Assembly: GCA_002455655.1 (NCBI GenBank)
Contig: DKLF01000103.1
Location: 1-7,498, forward strand
Direction: 5' to 3'
DNA length: 7,498 nt
Origin: Oscillibacter sp. UBA6647
Lineage (GTDB): Bacteria; Bacillota; Clostridia; Oscillospirales; Oscillospiraceae
Below the pieces are notes generated by a model. That model did no database searches. It worked only from the letters and a program-made list of their open reading frames with translations, and was not told the DNA's origin. Positions 5,555 through 7,498 of this stretch are shown here, piece after piece (position 1 is the first letter of the stretch; every line of letters starts with the position of its first letter). A program made the translations under genes and the position numbers.

Positions 5555-5584
5555 TTTACAATCGCCTGCAAACCCGCGTATAAT
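5555..5584 (+). promoter_or_regulatory. Near-consensus promoter of the binding-protein gene, with upstream AT tract
   Basis: TTTACA (5555-5560; 5 of 6 matches) is followed after 18 nt by a perfect TATAAT (5579-5584). The 50-60 bases upstream (about 5490-5548) are almost all A and T, including an AAATATTT palindrome, and could act as an UP element. Transcription would start near 5591, leaving a leader of about 100 nt. The rest of the gap holds the terminators of the HAD gene and the possible leader ORF. Confidence 0.8.
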
Positions 5585-5661
5585 GCTATTTGGTATTTCT
5601 TGCGTTTTGGCGAAAATGCCTTGATTGCATGTATAAATCATATAAAGCGGAGGACGCCGCT

Positions 5662-5697
5662 GTGCGGGCCGTGTTCTATAAGGAGAATCACACATGA
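5662..5697 (+). other. Possible 11-codon leader ORF coupled to the binding-protein gene
   Basis: A GTG at 5662, 8 nt after GGAGG (5649-5653), opens a frame encoding fMRAVFYKENHT that ends at TGA (5695-5697). That stop overlaps the ATG of the lipoprotein gene in ATGA (5694-5697). The RBS, spacing and overlap are those of a translationally coupled leader peptide. Such a short frame could arise by chance, and the lipoprotein has its own AGGAG inside this frame. Confidence 0.22.
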
Positions 5698-7379
5698 GAC
5701 GAATGAAGCGATGGGCGGCTCTGGCGCTGTCCGCCGCGCTGTGCGCCGGAATCCTGAGCGGCTGCGGCAAGGAAGAAGCCCCATCCATTTTGCCGGTGTC
5801 CGTGGGAAACGGAGTGACCACCTTTGACCCGGCCTATGTTACCACCGACGCGGACAACACGATAGCCCTCAGCCTTTACGAACCGCTGATGCGCATGACC
5901 TGCGACGGCGACGGCAACACCACAGCGACCGAGGGCATGGCAAAGTCCGTGGATGTAACGGAGAATTTTGACGGCACGGTGGTCTATAGCTTCCGCCTGC
6001 GCAGCGCCCGCTGGTCTGACGGGACAGAGGTGAAGGCGCAGGACTTCGTATACGCCTGGCAGCGCCTTGCAAATCCCCTGACCCTCTCTCCCAATGCGGC
6101 GCTTCTGTCCGTGGTGCAGGGCTACGATGCCGTCCGAAACGGGGGAGCCCCGGAGGAGCTGGCCGTCACCGCGAAAAACGACACCACGCTGGAGGTCGTT
6201 CTATCCGGGAAATACGACTGGTTTTTGACCGGCGTGTGCTCTTCCCCCGCCACTGTCCCTTTGCGGCAGGACGTGGTGCAGTCCCTGAAGGAGAAGGCGC
6301 AGGCCGCCTCCGAAACCGCCGGAGAAGACGCCGCGCCCCTGAAGTGGTGGTATGACCCCACCCTGCTTGTCACCAACGGAGCCTATCATGCTTCCGCCTA
6401 TCAATCGGGGAAAACGCTGGAACTGACCCGCAGCGAGCACTATTACGGCCGGGTGAGAAACGACGGCGTGCGCGTATTCTTTGCCGACAGTCCGGAATCG
6501 GCGTGGGCGCTGTATGACGGAGAGACGGTGGATTTGGCATACGCACTGCCTCAGGAACAGGTGGACGCACAGATTGCCCATGGGCAGTCCCTCACACCGG
6601 TGCTTACCACCCACACGGTGCTGTTTAACGGGGCTCAGTACCCTCTGGATGACCCTTCATTCCGCAAGGCGCTGACCCTTGCGGTGGACAGGCAGGCCGT
6701 GGCCGCCCTTGCAGGCAGCTTTGCCAGCGCGGCGACGGGACTGGTGCCTTACGGTGTGCCCGGCAGCGCGGAGGAGGACTTCCGCACCGAGGGAGGCGAC
6801 CTTTTAAACTCCTCGGAGGAGGACTATGCAGGCAACTGCGAAAAGGCAAAACAGCTTTTGTCCGGCAGCGGCTATGACAGCGGCGCCAGCAGCTATGTCA
6901 GAAACAGCGCTCTGGACTATCTCTATGTGGATGAAGGTCCGGCGGCGGCGATTGCCACCGCGCTGGCGGAGCAGTGGCGCTCCGTGCTGGGGCTGCGCAT
7001 TCAGCCCCGGGCCGTGACCCGGACGGAGCTGTCCGATGCCCTGCGCACCGGGGAATACGCGCTGGCAGACGTGGACATGTCCGCGTCCGTCAACGACGCG
7101 GAGACGTTTCTCGCGCCTTTTTCCAGCAAATCCTCCCTCAACACGGCCCGCTATTCCAGCGGCGCCTATGACACCCTGCTGAAAATCATTGACAGCGCTT
7201 CAGACCCGGCGGCACGGATCGCCTGCCTCCACGACGCGGAGGTTCTTCTGCTGGAGGACGCGGCGGTTTCCCCGCTCTACACCACGGGAACGCTGTGGAA
7301 ACTGCGGGAGGGCTGGTCCGGCCTGTGCCGGGACCCGAGAGGCTGGTTCAGCTTTGCGGGCGTGGCGGCTGTCTCCTGA
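5694..7379 (+). CDS. Oligopeptide-type ABC transporter substrate-binding lipoprotein (SBP_bac_5)
   Basis: This 561-residue extracellular lipoprotein of the OppA/DppA type binds a peptide-like solute and delivers it to an ABC importer. Residues 1-24 are a lipoprotein signal peptide: basic MRRMKR, a hydrophobic stretch, then lipobox LSGC with Cys24 as the lipidation site. The mature part shows family blocks YSFRLRSARWSDG (98-110), DFVYAWQR (117-124), TNGAY (227-231), FRKALTLAVDRQAV (323-336), CEKAKQLLSGSGY (382-394) and PLYTTGTLW near the C-terminus (about 527-535). Length is in the usual range for peptide-binding members. The ATG at 5694 has AGGAG (5681-5685) 8 nt upstream; another ATG at 5703 is less well placed. 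No permease or ATPase gene follows before a strong hairpin at 7408, so it seems to be an orphan. Ligand identity cannot be read from the sequence. Confidence 0.95.
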   Translation: MRRMKRWAALALSAALCAGILSGCGKEEAPSILPVSVGNGVTTFDPAYVTTDADNTIALSLYEPLMRMTCDGDGNTTATEGMAKSVDVTENFDGTVVYSFRLRSARWSDGTEVKAQDFVYAWQRLANPLTLSPNAALLSVVQGYDAVRNGGAPEELAVTAKNDTTLEVVLSGKYDWFLTGVCSSPATVPLRQDVVQSLKEKAQAASETAGEDAAPLKWWYDPTLLVTNGAYHASAYQSGKTLELTRSEHYYGRVRNDGVRVFFADSPESAWALYDGETVDLAYALPQEQVDAQIAHGQSLTPVLTTHTVLFNGAQYPLDDPSFRKALTLAVDRQAVAALAGSFASAATGLVPYGVPGSAEEDFRTEGGDLLNSSEEDYAGNCEKAKQLLSGSGYDSGASSYVRNSALDYLYVDEGPAAAIATALAEQWRSVLGLRIQPRAVTRTELSDALRTGEYALADVDMSASVNDAETFLAPFSSKSSLNTARYSSGAYDTLLKIIDSASDPAARIACLHDAEVLLLEDAAVSPLYTTGTLWKLREGWSGLCRDPRGWFSFAGVAAVS

Positions 7380-7407
7380 CAGGGCCGGGTATCCCGGTAT
7401 GAAACTT

Positions 7408-7457
7408 AAACAGCGTTCGCTGCCAATTGGCGGCGAACGCTGTTTGTCATCTTTTCC
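7408..7457 (+). terminator. Intrinsic terminator after the binding-protein gene
   Basis: AAACAGCGTTCGC (7408-7420) pairs perfectly with GCGAACGCTGTTT (7433-7445). The inner GCC/GGC and a T-G wobble extend it to about 17 bp around the loop AATT. A moderately T-rich stretch with TTTT at 7452-7455 follows. A second small hairpin, TCCTGA/TCAGGA (7455-7469), and a pyrimidine-rich tail follow. Nothing else is recognisable up to the window end. Confidence 0.75.
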
Positions 7458-7498
7458 TGATTTTCAGGAGTTCTCTTCTCTGTTCTTGTGGGGTTTTG

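Noticed and set aside
5452..5577. GCGGGT direct copies (5452, 5463) and an AACCCGC inverted copy (5571)
   Set aside because: These are six- to seven-base matches without regular spacing. One is part of the terminator stem, so there is no support for an operator or repeat array.
5613..5645. Second possible -10 boxes (TATAAA and TATAAAG) in the leader of the binding-protein gene
   Set aside because: No adequate -35 box lies at 16-18 nt, while the promoter at 5555-5584 is near consensus.
1..7498. Search for tRNA, rRNA, CRISPR arrays, insertion sequences, riboswitches and attachment sites
   Set aside because: No cloverleaf, regular repeat-spacer pattern, transposase or terminal repeat, or recognisable riboswitch core was seen by eye. 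A covariance-model scan would be decisive for structured RNAs.

Overview
The window looks like a chromosomal segment from an anaerobic, GC-rich, low-branching Firmicute (Clostridia, most like Oscillospiraceae-type gut bacteria). The reasons are strong AGGAGG-type ribosome binding sites, sigma-A type promoters in short AT-rich gaps, a rubrerythrin, a HemN-like radical SAM enzyme, a lipoprotein oligopeptide-binding protein, and protein sequences of a clostridial flavour. This lineage is inferred from character, not from a database match. No transposase, integrase, rRNA, tRNA or CRISPR array is visible.

Layout. At 1-152 (minus) an unrecognised reading frame runs off the left edge. At 179-268 two back-to-back promoters share mirrored TTGACA boxes. 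The rightward one drives an XRE/S24 LexA-type self-cleaving repressor (316-1071), followed after a short gap by a HemN-like radical SAM protein (1141-2394). A strong bidirectional terminator (about 2403-2441) separates this rightward pair from a leftward group. Read right to left, that group is a YfcE-type metallophosphoesterase (4078-4545), glutamyl-Q tRNA(Asp) synthetase gluQ (3128-4081, ATGA overlap) and, beyond a stem-loop that contains its ribosome binding site, rubrerythrin (2477-3070).

The leftward group has a good promoter at 4576-4604 with a 17-bp palindrome over its -35 box. Diverging from it, a HAD phosphatase (4736-5392) starts at TTG. A gap of about 300 bases (5393-5693) holds terminator hairpins, an AT-rich tract, a near-consensus promoter and a possible 11-codon leader peptide. 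It leads into an oligopeptide-binding lipoprotein (5694-7379), which is followed by a strong hairpin and has no permease or ATPase genes in view.

How the genes relate. Most are ordinary housekeeping or stress functions: tRNA modification, peroxide reduction, phosphatases and peptide capture. No multi-gene novel system is evident. The best leads are regulatory: the mirrored promoter next to a self-cleaving repressor, the rubrerythrin RBS buried in a stem-loop, the palindrome over the phosphoesterase-gluQ promoter, and the possible coupled leader ORF before the binding protein. The substrate of the radical SAM enzyme is also open.
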